DNA of 64,000 bases from Streptomyces agglomeratus. Lineage in GTDB: Bacteria > Actinomycetota > Actinomycetes > Streptomycetales > Streptomycetaceae. Under the pieces are notes generated by a model, which did not search any database, had not been told where the DNA came from, and worked only from the letters and a program-made list of their open reading frames with translations. Each line of letters begins with the position of its first letter. Position 1 is the stretch's first letter. The DNA lies in the NCBI RefSeq assembly GCF_001746415.1, contig NZ_MEHJ01000001.1:7508501-7572500 (forward strand). Direction: 5' to 3'. Below are positions 15,248 through 23,625 of this stretch, piece by piece. The position numbers were made by a program, and so were the translations under genes.

Positions 15248-17599
15248 GTGTTCCAGCTCAGAAGCGTGCGCACCTCTCTGCTCGCCGGCGCCATCGCGAC
15301 GACGCTCCTCGCCACAGCCGCGCAGACCGTCCAGGCGTCCGAAGACCCGCAGGACGCCTCCGCCGCATTCGGCGGCCGGCCTGCCGCGGCGGCCGCTCCC
15401 GTCACTCATGGCGACAACCCGTTCGACGAGGTACAGCGGCTGGCCAGGGCCCCGAAGGCCGTCGCGCGCCCCGCCCCGGCCCCCGGCGACGGCCGCATCG
15501 TGTCGGGCCGCGTCCCGGGACCACAGACCGCCCCGGGCGCCGCGTCCCGCACCGCCGCCACTGCCGCCGGAGTGCCCTGCACGCTCGACGGTGTCGCCGG
15601 CCTGAACCCCGAGGGCTTCACCGACTTCCTCGCGGACCCGGCGGTGACCGCCGACGGCTGCCTGCGCACGCTCATCTGGACCTGGGACGCCAGGCTCGCC
15701 CGGGTCATGTCGGACGCCCACGTCCAAGCCGTCGCCCGCCGAGTATCCGCGCTGGCCGCGTCGCACGACGGGAAGAACACCGCCCACCTGTACGAGATGT
15801 TCACCTACCTGCACGCCGTGGCGTACCACGACTTCTCGCGTGAGGAGATCGACCTCACCGACACACCGACCGTCGAAGCGATACGCCGCGCCGTCAACGC
15901 CTTCGGTACGGCCGCCCGTACCTTCCACGTCACCCGCGCCAACGCCGACACCCTGCGCGAGGCGCTCTACGCCGCCAGCGCCCCCGGCCTGCGTCACTCG
16001 CAGCTGGGGCTGATCAAGAAGGTGCTGGCGACGATGGACCGGTACCACCCGGACACCAACAAGGACTCCGCCTGGGGCAACGCGGCTCTGGCCGCGCTCT
16101 CCGTGAACTACCTGGGGGTCTACCCCGGCAACAAGGACACCGCCTTCCACACGGTGGTCACACAGAACGCCTCGTACCGCGACGCCTTCAAGGCCTTCGC
16201 CGGTCACGTCCATCTCAAGGGCACCGTGAACGAGTGGGTCGTGCGCGACGCCGTGGGCGAGTTCGGCCGCTTCGGGCAGATAGCGGCGCTCAAGACCGCG
16301 ATCGTGCCCGACCTCGGCGCGCTCCTGGACACGACCGAGCGCAACTTCGGCCTGGGCAGCGAGGCCTGGGGGAAGACCGTCTCCTGGCTCAACTACTACG
16401 AGGCGTGCGCGCCGTACAAGGTGTGCACGGAGGACATCGAGCGGCGGATCTTCCCGAACACGTACACCTACGACAACGGCGCCATCAAGGTCCGCACCGC
16501 TCTCGACCGCGCCACCGTCGACCAGCTCTACTACGCGAGCAAACAGGTCAAGGCGCAGTTCCACCGGGTGCTCGGCACGGAGCAGCCGCTGACCGGCGAC
16601 ACGAACACGTCGCTCAACATCGTGCTCTACGCGTCCCGCAAGGACTACGAGATCTACCACCCGATCCTCACCGGTATGGGCACGGAGAACGGCGGCGTCT
16701 ACATCGAACGCGGTGCGACGTTCTACACCTACCAGCGCCGGGTGCCGCAGGACTCTTCCCTCACGCTGGAGGAACTGTTCCGGCACGAGTACGTGCATTA
16801 CCTCAACGGCCGGTTCGCCGTCCCCGGTTACTTCGGTGAGGGCGCCTGGTACACCGGTGACCGTACGACCGCGATGGACGAAGGCACGGCCGAGTTCTTC
16901 GACGGCGCGACGCGGGACGACGGCGTCGCGGTCCGCAAGTCGCTGGTCCGCGGCGTCATCAACGACACGGCCGGCGGCGGCCCCCGGATGACCGTCGATC
17001 AGCTGCTGCACGCCACGTACGACGGAGACGGCTTCCGCTTCTACTCCTACGCGGGCACCTTCTTCGAGTTCCTGTGGCGCGACCGGCCCGCGCTGCTCCA
17101 GGAGATGTACCGGCACCTGCGCGCCGACGATCCGACGGCCTTCGACGCCTGGCGGGACCGGCTGGGCTCGGACGCCGCGTTGCAGCGGGCGTACGACGCG
17201 TTCCTCGACGCCCAGATCGCCAAGGTGGACGAGCTGTTCGTACCCAACACCTCGTTCCTGCCGACCGCTTCACTTCGGCATACGACGGCCGAGCAGATCC
17301 GGTCGGCCTTCGCCTCCGCCACCCAGTCCACGCCGGAGTGCAAGGACACGGCGGACACCACCGGCAAGCGCCGATTCGTGTGCACCGGTCGCATCACCGC
17401 CAACCTCAGCGACGCCACCAGCCCTGATCTCGTCTTCAAGGACATGTCGGAGACCGTCGACTACTTCGTCCTGGAGCGGAGTGAGAGCGGCGGGGACAAC
17501 TTCGAGGACATGAACTGTTCCTTCGGGGCTGTCGCGATCTGGTCCAACGGCCGTGCGGGCACGTCTCCTTACGCCTGCGAAGGGCCGCTGCGCAGCTGA
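15248..17599 (+). CDS. Secreted M9 family collagenase
   Basis: 783 aa. Signal peptide in the first 30 residues. Residues 110-430 match the M9 N-terminal activator domain (CTLDGVAGLNPEGFTDFL at its start). The peptidase domain has HEYVHYLNGRF with His513 and His517 as zinc ligands and Glu514 as general base, and MDEGTAEFFDG supplies the third ligand. After about 690 comes a Cys-containing domain (ECKDT..., RFVCTGRITANLSD, DMNCSFGAV) but no recognised PKD or collagen-binding repeats. It cleaves native collagen. Start GTG 15248 with CACAGGAG. It lies 57 bp upstream of a complete hydroxyproline degradation cluster, the natural fate of collagen-derived residues. Confidence 0.92.
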   Translation: MFQLRSVRTSLLAGAIATTLLATAAQTVQASEDPQDASAAFGGRPAAAAAPVTHGDNPFDEVQRLARAPKAVARPAPAPGDGRIVSGRVPGPQTAPGAASRTAATAAGVPCTLDGVAGLNPEGFTDFLADPAVTADGCLRTLIWTWDARLARVMSDAHVQAVARRVSALAASHDGKNTAHLYEMFTYLHAVAYHDFSREEIDLTDTPTVEAIRRAVNAFGTAARTFHVTRANADTLREALYAASAPGLRHSQLGLIKKVLATMDRYHPDTNKDSAWGNAALAALSVNYLGVYPGNKDTAFHTVVTQNASYRDAFKAFAGHVHLKGTVNEWVVRDAVGEFGRFGQIAALKTAIVPDLGALLDTTERNFGLGSEAWGKTVSWLNYYEACAPYKVCTEDIERRIFPNTYTYDNGAIKVRTALDRATVDQLYYASKQVKAQFHRVLGTEQPLTGDTNTSLNIVLYASRKDYEIYHPILTGMGTENGGVYIERGATFYTYQRRVPQDSSLTLEELFRHEYVHYLNGRFAVPGYFGEGAWYTGDRTTAMDEGTAEFFDGATRDDGVAVRKSLVRGVINDTAGGGPRMTVDQLLHATYDGDGFRFYSYAGTFFEFLWRDRPALLQEMYRHLRADDPTAFDAWRDRLGSDAALQRAYDAFLDAQIAKVDELFVPNTSFLPTASLRHTTAEQIRSAFASATQSTPECKDTADTTGKRRFVCTGRITANLSDATSPDLVFKDMSETVDYFVLERSESGGDNFEDMNCSFGAVAIWSNGRAGTSPYACEGPLRS

Positions 17600-17639
17600 G
17601 ATCCCATTCGCTCCGAAGCCCTTGGCGGGCAAAGAGCAA

Positions 17640-17654
17640 TGTGACATATTACTG
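17640..17654. promoter_or_regulatory. GntR operator candidate, copy A
   Basis: TGTGACATATTACTG, two bases before the start of the dehydrogenase beta gene. It is 14/15 identical to copy B at 20734-20748 (opposite strand) and related to copy C at 22810-22824, ahead of the GntR gene. TATTAC inside it could be the -10 of a leaderless mRNA, so binding would silence the operon. Confidence 0.65.
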
Positions 17655-17656
17655 CT

Positions 17657-18832
17657 GTGCCCACGAGACACTTCCCGGACGTCGTCGTCATCGGCGCCGG
17701 CATCGTCGGAGCGGCTTGCGCCTACTACGCGAGCCGCTCAGGACTCGCCGTAACCGTCGTCGACCGCGGCCCCGTAGCCGGCGGCACCACCGGCGCCGGG
17801 GAAGGGAATCTCCTCGTCTCCGACAAGGGGGCGGGCCCCGAGCTCGACCTCGCGCTGCTGTCGACCCGGCTCTGGCGCGAACTAGCCCAGGTTCTCCCAC
17901 CGGAGACCGAGTACGAGCCCAAGGGCGGCCTCGTCGTCACACCCGACGAGGCCGCCTTCGCCGCCCTGCGCACCTTCGCGAACGGCCAGCGCGCGGCGGG
18001 CGTCGAGGCGTGCGAGATCCCCGCCGACCGCCTCCAGGACCTCGAACCCCACTTGGCCCCGGGCCTCGCCGGCGGCCTCCACTACCCCCAGGACGCCCAG
18101 GTCCAGCCCGCCCGGGCCACCGCCCAACTGCTCCGCTCCGCCGCCGGGTCCGGCGCCGAAATCCGGCTCGGCGAGGACGTCACGGCGATTCTCACCGGTC
18201 CGCGCGGCGAAGTCCGCGGCGTCCGTACCCCCGCCGGTGACCTGCTCGCCCCCGCCGTGGTCAACGCCGCGGGAGCATGGGGCGGGCGCATCGCCGGACT
18301 GGCCGGCACCGAACTGCCCGTCCTGCCCCGCCGCGGTTTCGTCCTGGTCACCGAACCCCTGCCCCGCGTGGTGCGCCACAAGGTGTACGCCGCCGACTAC
18401 ATCGCTGACGTCGCCTCCGGTTCGGCCGCACTCCAGTCCTCGGCGGTGGTGGAGGGCACCCCGGCGGGACCCGTTCTCATCGGCGCCACCCGCGAGCGCG
18501 TCGGCTTCGACCGCACGCTGTCCACCGAGGGGCTGCGCCGCCTCGCGGCCCAGGCCGCAGCACTCTTCCCCGTTCTCGCGGATGTCCGGGTGATGCGCGC
18601 GTACCACGGATTCCGGCCCTACCTTCCCGACCACCTCCCGGCCATCGGCCCCGACCCGCGCGTGCCGGGGCTCTTCCACGCATGCGGCCACGAGGGGGCC
18701 GGCATCGGGCTTGCCCCGGCCACCGGACTGCTGATCGCTGCCGCGCTGCGTGGGGAGCCGCCGGTGCTGGACCTGCATCCGTTCCGCCCGGAGCGCTTCC
18801 CGGGACCCGACCGGCAAGGAGCCGACCGTTGA
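17657..18832 (+). CDS. D-hydroxyproline dehydrogenase, FAD subunit (beta-like; DAO family)
   Basis: 391 aa. N-terminal FAD dinucleotide motif VVVIGAGIVGAACAYYASRS, then a DAO-type fold (GGTTGAGEGNLL, VVNAAGAWGGRIAGLAG) and a C-terminal FRPYLPDHLPAIGPDP / HACGHEGAGIGLAPATG typical of glycine/D-amino-acid oxidases. With the two next genes it forms the three-part, oxygen-independent dehydrogenase known from Pseudomonas for cis-4-hydroxy-D-proline, giving pyrroline-4-hydroxy-2-carboxylate. Start GTG 17657 lacks a ribosome site and sits just after the operator-like TGTGACAT, suggesting a leaderless message. Its TGA overlaps the next gene's TTG. Confidence 0.85.
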   Translation: MPTRHFPDVVVIGAGIVGAACAYYASRSGLAVTVVDRGPVAGGTTGAGEGNLLVSDKGAGPELDLALLSTRLWRELAQVLPPETEYEPKGGLVVTPDEAAFAALRTFANGQRAAGVEACEIPADRLQDLEPHLAPGLAGGLHYPQDAQVQPARATAQLLRSAAGSGAEIRLGEDVTAILTGPRGEVRGVRTPAGDLLAPAVVNAAGAWGGRIAGLAGTELPVLPRRGFVLVTEPLPRVVRHKVYAADYIADVASGSAALQSSAVVEGTPAGPVLIGATRERVGFDRTLSTEGLRRLAAQAAALFPVLADVRVMRAYHGFRPYLPDHLPAIGPDPRVPGLFHACGHEGAGIGLAPATGLLIAAALRGEPPVLDLHPFRPERFPGPDRQGADR

Positions 18833-19239
18833 CCACCGAGCCGCCCGGCCGCACCGGGCCATCCGGCCTCACCGTGACTCCCGGCCCCGGCGCACCCGTA
18901 CCGCGCGGTGTGTTCCGACGCGGAGGCGGACGCTCGCCCGCCGCCCTCGTACGGGCCGTTCCCGGGCCCGCGTACGAGATCTCCTTCGACGGCCGGCCGC
19001 TCACCGCTCTGCCCGGGCAGAGCGTCGCCGCCGCGCTGTGGGCGGCAGGCATCCTCGCCTGGCGCACGACGCGCGAAGGCGGCTCCCCGCGCGGCGCCTT
19101 CTGCGGGATCGGCTCCTGCTACGACTGTCTGGCGACCGTCAACAACCGGCCGAACCAGCGGGCTTGTCTGCTCCCCGCCCGCCCCGGCGACGTCATCACC
19201 ACCCAGGAAGGGACGGGCCACGGTGACCTCGGCGTCTGA
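18829..19239 (+). CDS. D-hydroxyproline dehydrogenase, [2Fe-2S] subunit (gamma-like)
   Basis: 136 aa. A plant-type ferredoxin fold with the cluster ligands in FCGIGSCYDCLATV and a distal Cys in NQRACLLPA, the pattern of small (2Fe-2S)-binding subunits of HcnA/SoxA-type dehydrogenases. The start is TTG 18829: it overlaps the previous stop (TTGA) and has AAGGAG seven bases upstream; a longer frame back to 18682 would run inside the previous gene. It passes electrons between the two flavoproteins or to the electron chain. The gene overlaps the next by 17 bp. Confidence 0.85.
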   Translation: MTTEPPGRTGPSGLTVTPGPGAPVPRGVFRRGGGRSPAALVRAVPGPAYEISFDGRPLTALPGQSVAAALWAAGILAWRTTREGGSPRGAFCGIGSCYDCLATVNNRPNQRACLLPARPGDVITTQEGTGHGDLGV

Positions 19240-20683
19240 TCGGTTCGACCTCGCCGTCGTCGGGGCCGGGCCCGCCGGGCTCGCCGCCGCCGTTGCCGCC
19301 GCGGACCTCGGTCTCCACGTGACGCTGCTGGACGCCGGCGAGCGGCCCGGCGGGCAGTACTACCGCCATCCGGCCCCCGGACTGGGGGCCGCCAGGCCCG
19401 AGGCCCTGCACCACGGCTGGCGCTTGTTCGCCGGGCGCGCCGCACGCCTGCGAAAGCACGAACGCGCCGGACGTGTCACCTACTTGGCCTCGCACCATGT
19501 GTGGACCGTCGTACGCGACGCGGAGGCAGACGGGCAGGGAGAGGGGAAAGGGGAGGCTGACGGGCCCGGAGGCCGATGGGCCTGGCGGCTGCATGCCGTC
19601 GTCGGCCCGGAGGAAGCCCCGGCCATGGTCCGGGCGTCCGCCGTGCTGCTCGCCACCGGTGCCTACGAGCGCCAACTGCCTTTCCCCGGCTGGACACTCC
19701 CCGGAGTGATCGGAGCCGGCGGCGCGCAGGCCATGCTCAAATCCGGACTGGTGCTGCCCGGACGGCGGGTCGTCGTGGCGGGCAGCGGTCCCTTGCTTCT
19801 CGCGGTCGCAGGATCGCTCGCCGCTGCGGGGGCGCGGGTCCCGGCCGTCGTCGAGGCGTCCGGCTATCTCGCCTACGCGCGTGAACTCCCCGCTCTCGTA
19901 CGCAATCCCGGCAAGCTCGCGCAAGGAGCCGCCTTCGGTGCGGGCCTGCTCCGCCGGTCCGTACGGCTGCTGTCCCGGCACGCGGTCACCGAGGCCCACG
20001 GCGCCGACCGGGTCCGGGCCGTAACCGTCTCGCGCCTCGACCACGACTGGCGGCCCGTTCCGGGCTCGGGACGGCGCGTCCCCTGCGACGCGGTGGCCGT
20101 GGGGCACGGTCTTGTGCCCCAGCTGGAACTCGCGACCGCCCTCGGATGCGCCGTCCGCAGCTGCCCCGACGGCACGCCGGCCCTTGACCTCGACGCCGAC
20201 CAGCGCACCTCCGTGCCGGGGATCTGGGCGGCGGGGGAGGCCGGTGGCATCGGCGGGGCGGAACTGGCGCTCGTAGAGGGCGAACTGGCAGCGGCGTCCG
20301 TCGCGTACGAGCTGACCGCAACACCTCGCGGCCGGCGCACCGCGCTCGTCCGCCGCCGGGAACGGCTGCGGGCCTTCGCCGATGCGATGGCGGCCGCGCA
20401 CCGCCCCGGAACCGGGTGGACCGACTGGCTGGACGACGACACCGACGTGTGCCGCTGCGAGGAGGTCCCGGCGGCGCGCATCCGGGAGGCCGTGGCGGAG
20501 CTGGGAGCGCGGGACGCCCGCAGCGTGAAACTGCTGACGCGCGCCGGAATGGGCTGGTGCCAGGGCCGCATGTGCGGGCCCGCTGTGGCCTGTCTGGCAG
20601 GCGGAGCACTGCTGGCGGACCGCCGCCCGCTTTCCTGCCCCGTTCCTCTCAAGGCCCTGGCACAGCTGCCTCCTGACGAATAA
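19223..20683 (+). CDS. D-hydroxyproline dehydrogenase, NAD(P)/FAD subunit (alpha-like)
   Basis: 486 aa. FAD motif LAVVGAGPAGLAAAVAAADL at the N-terminus, ERPGGQYYRHPAPG, LLATGAYERQLPFPGWTLPG, a second dinucleotide fold (VVVAGSGPLLLAVAGSL) and a C-terminal BFD-like [2Fe-2S] region with CRCEEVP and CQGRMCGP, the usual four ligands. This is the HcnB/SoxA-like alpha subunit. Start GTG 19223 with AGGAAGGGAC upstream, inside the previous gene. Residues around 95-110 hold a Gly/Glu-rich insertion (GQGEGKGEADGPGG), probably a surface loop. Confidence 0.86.
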   Translation: MTSASDRFDLAVVGAGPAGLAAAVAAADLGLHVTLLDAGERPGGQYYRHPAPGLGAARPEALHHGWRLFAGRAARLRKHERAGRVTYLASHHVWTVVRDAEADGQGEGKGEADGPGGRWAWRLHAVVGPEEAPAMVRASAVLLATGAYERQLPFPGWTLPGVIGAGGAQAMLKSGLVLPGRRVVVAGSGPLLLAVAGSLAAAGARVPAVVEASGYLAYARELPALVRNPGKLAQGAAFGAGLLRRSVRLLSRHAVTEAHGADRVRAVTVSRLDHDWRPVPGSGRRVPCDAVAVGHGLVPQLELATALGCAVRSCPDGTPALDLDADQRTSVPGIWAAGEAGGIGGAELALVEGELAAASVAYELTATPRGRRTALVRRRERLRAFADAMAAAHRPGTGWTDWLDDDTDVCRCEEVPAARIREAVAELGARDARSVKLLTRAGMGWCQGRMCGPAVACLAGGALLADRRPLSCPVPLKALAQLPPDE

Positions 20684-20733
20684 TCAACAGTGCCCGCGGA
20701 CCGGCGGCGGCCTTGTGGGCTGGGCACACCCCT

Positions 20734-20748
20734 CAGTAAAATGTCACA
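20734..20748. promoter_or_regulatory. GntR operator candidate, copy B
   Basis: On the minus strand this reads TGTGACATTTTACTG, one mismatch from copy A. It lies 23 bp before the start of the deaminase gene, in the short gap after the dehydrogenase operon, so deaminase and epimerase probably have their own regulated promoter. Confidence 0.65.
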
Positions 20749-20770
20749 CCTCACACTAGGGAGTCATGTC

Positions 20771-21682
20771 ATGACCGCTGAGTCTGCCGACCACCGCGCT
20801 CGCCCCTGGCACGGGATCATGGTCGCCACCACCCTTCCCCTGCGCGACGACCACTCCGTGGACTACGACGCGTACGCCGAACACGTCGCCTGGCTGATCG
20901 CCAACGGCTGCGACGGCGTCGTGCCCAACGGCTCCCTCGGCGAGTACCAGACACTGACCGACGAGGAGCGCGCCCGCGTGGTCCGTACGGCCGTCGAGGC
21001 GGCCGGCGACGGCGGGCGTGTCATGCCCGGTGTCTCCGCGTACGGCAGCGCCGAGGCCCGGCGCTGGAGCGAGCAGGCCGCTGACGCGGGCGCCGGTTCC
21101 GTCCTGCTGCTGCCCCCCAACGCCTACCGGGCCGACGAACCCGCCGTCCGCGCCCACTACGCCGAGGTGGCCAGGACCGGCCTGCCCGTCGTCGCGTACA
21201 ACAATCCGCACGACACGAAGGTCGATCTGAGTCCCGCGGCCCTCATGCGGCTCCACCAAGAGGGCAGCATCGTGGCGGTGAAGGAATTCAGCGGCGACGT
21301 CCGGCGCGCCTACGAGATCGCTGAACTGGCCCCGGACCTCGACCTCCTGATCGGTGCGGACGACGTCCTGCTCGAACTCGCCATTGCGGGTGCTGTCGGC
21401 TGGATCGCGGGTTACCCCAACGCCCTTCCGTCCGCCTGCGTCACCCTTTACCGAGCCGCGGCGGCCGGGGACCTGGCCACCGCCCTGCCGCTCTACACGT
21501 CACTGCATCCGCTGCTGCGCTGGGATTCGAAGACCGAGTTCGTCCAGGCAATCAAACTCTCCATGGACCTCGCGGGGCGCCCCGGCGGCCCGGTACGGCC
21601 GCCGCGCTTCCCGCTGCCGGCCGACACCGCGGCCGCGGTCCGCGCCGCCACCGAGAAGGCGCTGGCCGAAGGCCACAACTGA
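20771..21682 (+). CDS. Pyrroline-4-hydroxy-2-carboxylate deaminase (DapA family)
   Basis: 303 aa. A dihydrodipicolinate synthase/N-acetylneuraminate lyase family TIM barrel: GCDGVVPNGSLGEYQTLTDEE, Tyr143 in VVAYNNP and the Schiff-base Lys171 in IVAVKEFSGD. In bacterial hydroxyproline pathways this enzyme converts the dehydrogenase product to alpha-ketoglutarate semialdehyde and ammonia; the neighbours make that assignment far better than a lysine-pathway role. Start ATG 20771 with AGGGAG nine bases upstream. The epimerase gene follows after 36 bp. Confidence 0.84.
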   Translation: MTAESADHRARPWHGIMVATTLPLRDDHSVDYDAYAEHVAWLIANGCDGVVPNGSLGEYQTLTDEERARVVRTAVEAAGDGGRVMPGVSAYGSAEARRWSEQAADAGAGSVLLLPPNAYRADEPAVRAHYAEVARTGLPVVAYNNPHDTKVDLSPAALMRLHQEGSIVAVKEFSGDVRRAYEIAELAPDLDLLIGADDVLLELAIAGAVGWIAGYPNALPSACVTLYRAAAAGDLATALPLYTSLHPLLRWDSKTEFVQAIKLSMDLAGRPGGPVRPPRFPLPADTAAAVRAATEKALAEGHN

Positions 21683-21718
21683 CCGGCACCGGCGAACGGG
21701 ACCGGAGAAAGGAACCCC

Positions 21719-22720
21719 ATGCGTACCCGTCACATCTACCATGCGGTCGATTCGCACACGGAGGGCATGCCGACCCGTGTGATCACCGGGGGTGTCGGCG
21801 TCATCCCCGGTGCCACCATGGCCGAGCGCCGGCAGTACTTCATCGAGCACCTCGACCACATCCGGACCCTGCTGATGTACGAGCCGCGCGGCCACTCCGC
21901 GATGAGCGGGGCGATCCTCCAGCCGCCCACCCGGCCGGACGCCGACTACGGGGTTCTCTACATCGAGGTGTCCGGGCTGTTGCCGATGTGCGGGCACGGC
22001 ACGATCGGGGTCGCCACCGTTCTCATCGAGACCGGAATGGTGCCGGTCGTCGAACCGGTCACCACGGTGCGGCTGGACACCCCCGCCGGTCTGGTGAGCG
22101 TGGACGTGCGGGTCGAGGACGGGGCGGCGAAGACCGTCACCCTCACCAACGTGCCGTCCTTCTCCGTCGCGCTCGATCGCAAGGTCGATGTACCCGCATA
22201 CGGCACCGTCACGTATGACATCGCATTCGGCGGCAACTTCTACGCCTTCGTGCCGCTGGACGCCCTCGCGCTGCCCTTCGACCGCGCACGCAAGGACGAC
22301 CTGCTCACCGCCGGGCTCGCGATCATGGATGCCATCAACGCCGCCGACCGGCCCGTCCACCCCGAGAACTTCGAGATCACCGGCATCAAGCACGTCTACC
22401 TCGCCGCTCCCGGCTCTGACGCCTCCCTGTCCCGGCATGCGATGGCCATCCACCCCGGCTGGTTCGACCGATCCCCCTGCGGTACGGGGACGAGCGCGCG
22501 GATGGCGCAACTGCACGCCCGCGGCGAGCTCCCACTCGACCAGGACTTCGTCAACGACTCGTTCATCGGTACCCGGTTCACCGGCAGGCTCATCGGGGAG
22601 ACGACTGTCGCCGGCCTGCCCGCGGTCATCCCGACCGTCACCGGGCGGGCCTGGATCACCGGCACCGCCCAGTACTTCCTCGACCCCACGGACCCGTTCC
22701 CGGGAGGTTTCCTCCTGTGA
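21719..22720 (+). CDS. 4-hydroxyproline 2-epimerase (proline racemase family)
   Basis: 333 aa. The two catalytic cysteines of the family are both present: Cys91 in PMCGHGTIG and Cys254 in RSPCGTGTSA. That excludes the trans-3-hydroxyproline dehydratases, where the second Cys is Thr. It turns trans-4-hydroxy-L-proline into cis-4-hydroxy-D-proline, the substrate of the dehydrogenase encoded upstream; proline racemase activity is the alternative, less likely here. Start ATG 21719 with GGAGAAAGGA. Cytoplasmic. Confidence 0.88.
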   Translation: MRTRHIYHAVDSHTEGMPTRVITGGVGVIPGATMAERRQYFIEHLDHIRTLLMYEPRGHSAMSGAILQPPTRPDADYGVLYIEVSGLLPMCGHGTIGVATVLIETGMVPVVEPVTTVRLDTPAGLVSVDVRVEDGAAKTVTLTNVPSFSVALDRKVDVPAYGTVTYDIAFGGNFYAFVPLDALALPFDRARKDDLLTAGLAIMDAINAADRPVHPENFEITGIKHVYLAAPGSDASLSRHAMAIHPGWFDRSPCGTGTSARMAQLHARGELPLDQDFVNDSFIGTRFTGRLIGETTVAGLPAVIPTVTGRAWITGTAQYFLDPTDPFPGGFLL

Positions 22721-22809
22721 CCCTCGTACGCGCCACCGCGTGTCAACCTGCCGACGTGTCAATGACCCGTCGTGCCCCCCGCGTCACACGATCGCACCGG
22801 ACTGCGAAA

Positions 22810-22824
22810 CGTGACATTGTACGC
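22810..22824. promoter_or_regulatory. GntR operator candidate, copy C (autoregulation)
   Basis: CGTGACATTGTACGC, sharing GTGACAT-N2-TAC with copies A and B, 31 bp before the GntR start. The same gap holds further fragments (GTGTCAATGAC at 22756, GTCACAC at 22783). TACGCT at 22820 may be the -10. Confidence 0.5.
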
Positions 22825-22855
22825 TGGCACCTCGCGGAACCACGGAGGAAGTGCC

Positions 22856-23560
22856 ATGGGGGACCTGAAACATCTCATCACCGCCCAGGATCGCCTGCGC
22901 GATCAAGTGGCCCACGCCCTGCGAGCCGCTCTCGTAGCGGGTGAACTGCGCCCCGGCACCATCTACTCCGCTCCCGTTCTCGCCGCCGACTTCGGCATCT
23001 CCGCCACCCCCGTGCGCGAAGCGATGCTCGATCTCGCCCGTGAAGGTCTGGTCGAACCCGTACGCAACAAGGGCTTTCGCATCACCGAGGTCAGTGAGCG
23101 CGACCTCGACCAGTACACGGAACTGCGCGCCATGATCGAAATCCCGACCGTCGGCAAGGTCACGCAAATCGCGACCCCCGAGCGGTTGGAGGAACTGCGG
23201 CCGATCGCGGAGGAGATCGTCACCAGTGCCCGCAACCACGATCTCATCGGCTACCTGGACGCCGACCGTCGCTTCCATCTCACGCTCCTGGGTCTGGCCG
23301 GCAACGACCGGCTGGTGGAGACCGTGGGCGATCTGCGGAAGCGCTCCCGGCTGTACGGCCTCACGGGACTCGACGAGCGAGGGCTGCTGGTCTCCTCCGC
23401 CGAGGAGCATCACGAGTTGCTCGATCTGATGACGGCCGGTGACGAGGTGGGCGCCGAGGCGTGCATGGCACGTCATCTCGGCCATGTCCGGTCCCTGTGG
23501 GCGCAGGCCCGCGACGAACCGGTCGAACCGCGCCCGAAGCGCCGCCTCGGCGGCATTTAA
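22856..23560 (+). CDS. GntR family regulator (FCD type) of the hydroxyproline cluster
   Basis: 234 aa. N-terminal winged helix (RDQVAHALRAALVAGELRPG, then LAADFGISATPVREAMLDLA) and an all-helical FCD ligand domain with the acidic/His metal site (YLDADRRFHLTLL, EEHHELLDLM, ARHLGHVRSLW). Such regulators bind small carboxylates. Start at ATG 22856 with a CGGAGGAA site. Its position at the end of the cluster and the shared TGTGACAT motif before three promoters make it the likely local repressor, with hydroxyproline or an intermediate as inducer; this is inference. Confidence 0.9.
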   Translation: MGDLKHLITAQDRLRDQVAHALRAALVAGELRPGTIYSAPVLAADFGISATPVREAMLDLAREGLVEPVRNKGFRITEVSERDLDQYTELRAMIEIPTVGKVTQIATPERLEELRPIAEEIVTSARNHDLIGYLDADRRFHLTLLGLAGNDRLVETVGDLRKRSRLYGLTGLDERGLLVSSAEEHHELLDLMTAGDEVGAEACMARHLGHVRSLWAQARDEPVEPRPKRRLGGI

Positions 23561-23625
23561 GCCGCGTATCGGAAGTATGCGGGGCACCCTCGATCCAGTC
23601 TCGCTGGCGGTGGGATCCTTGGCCG

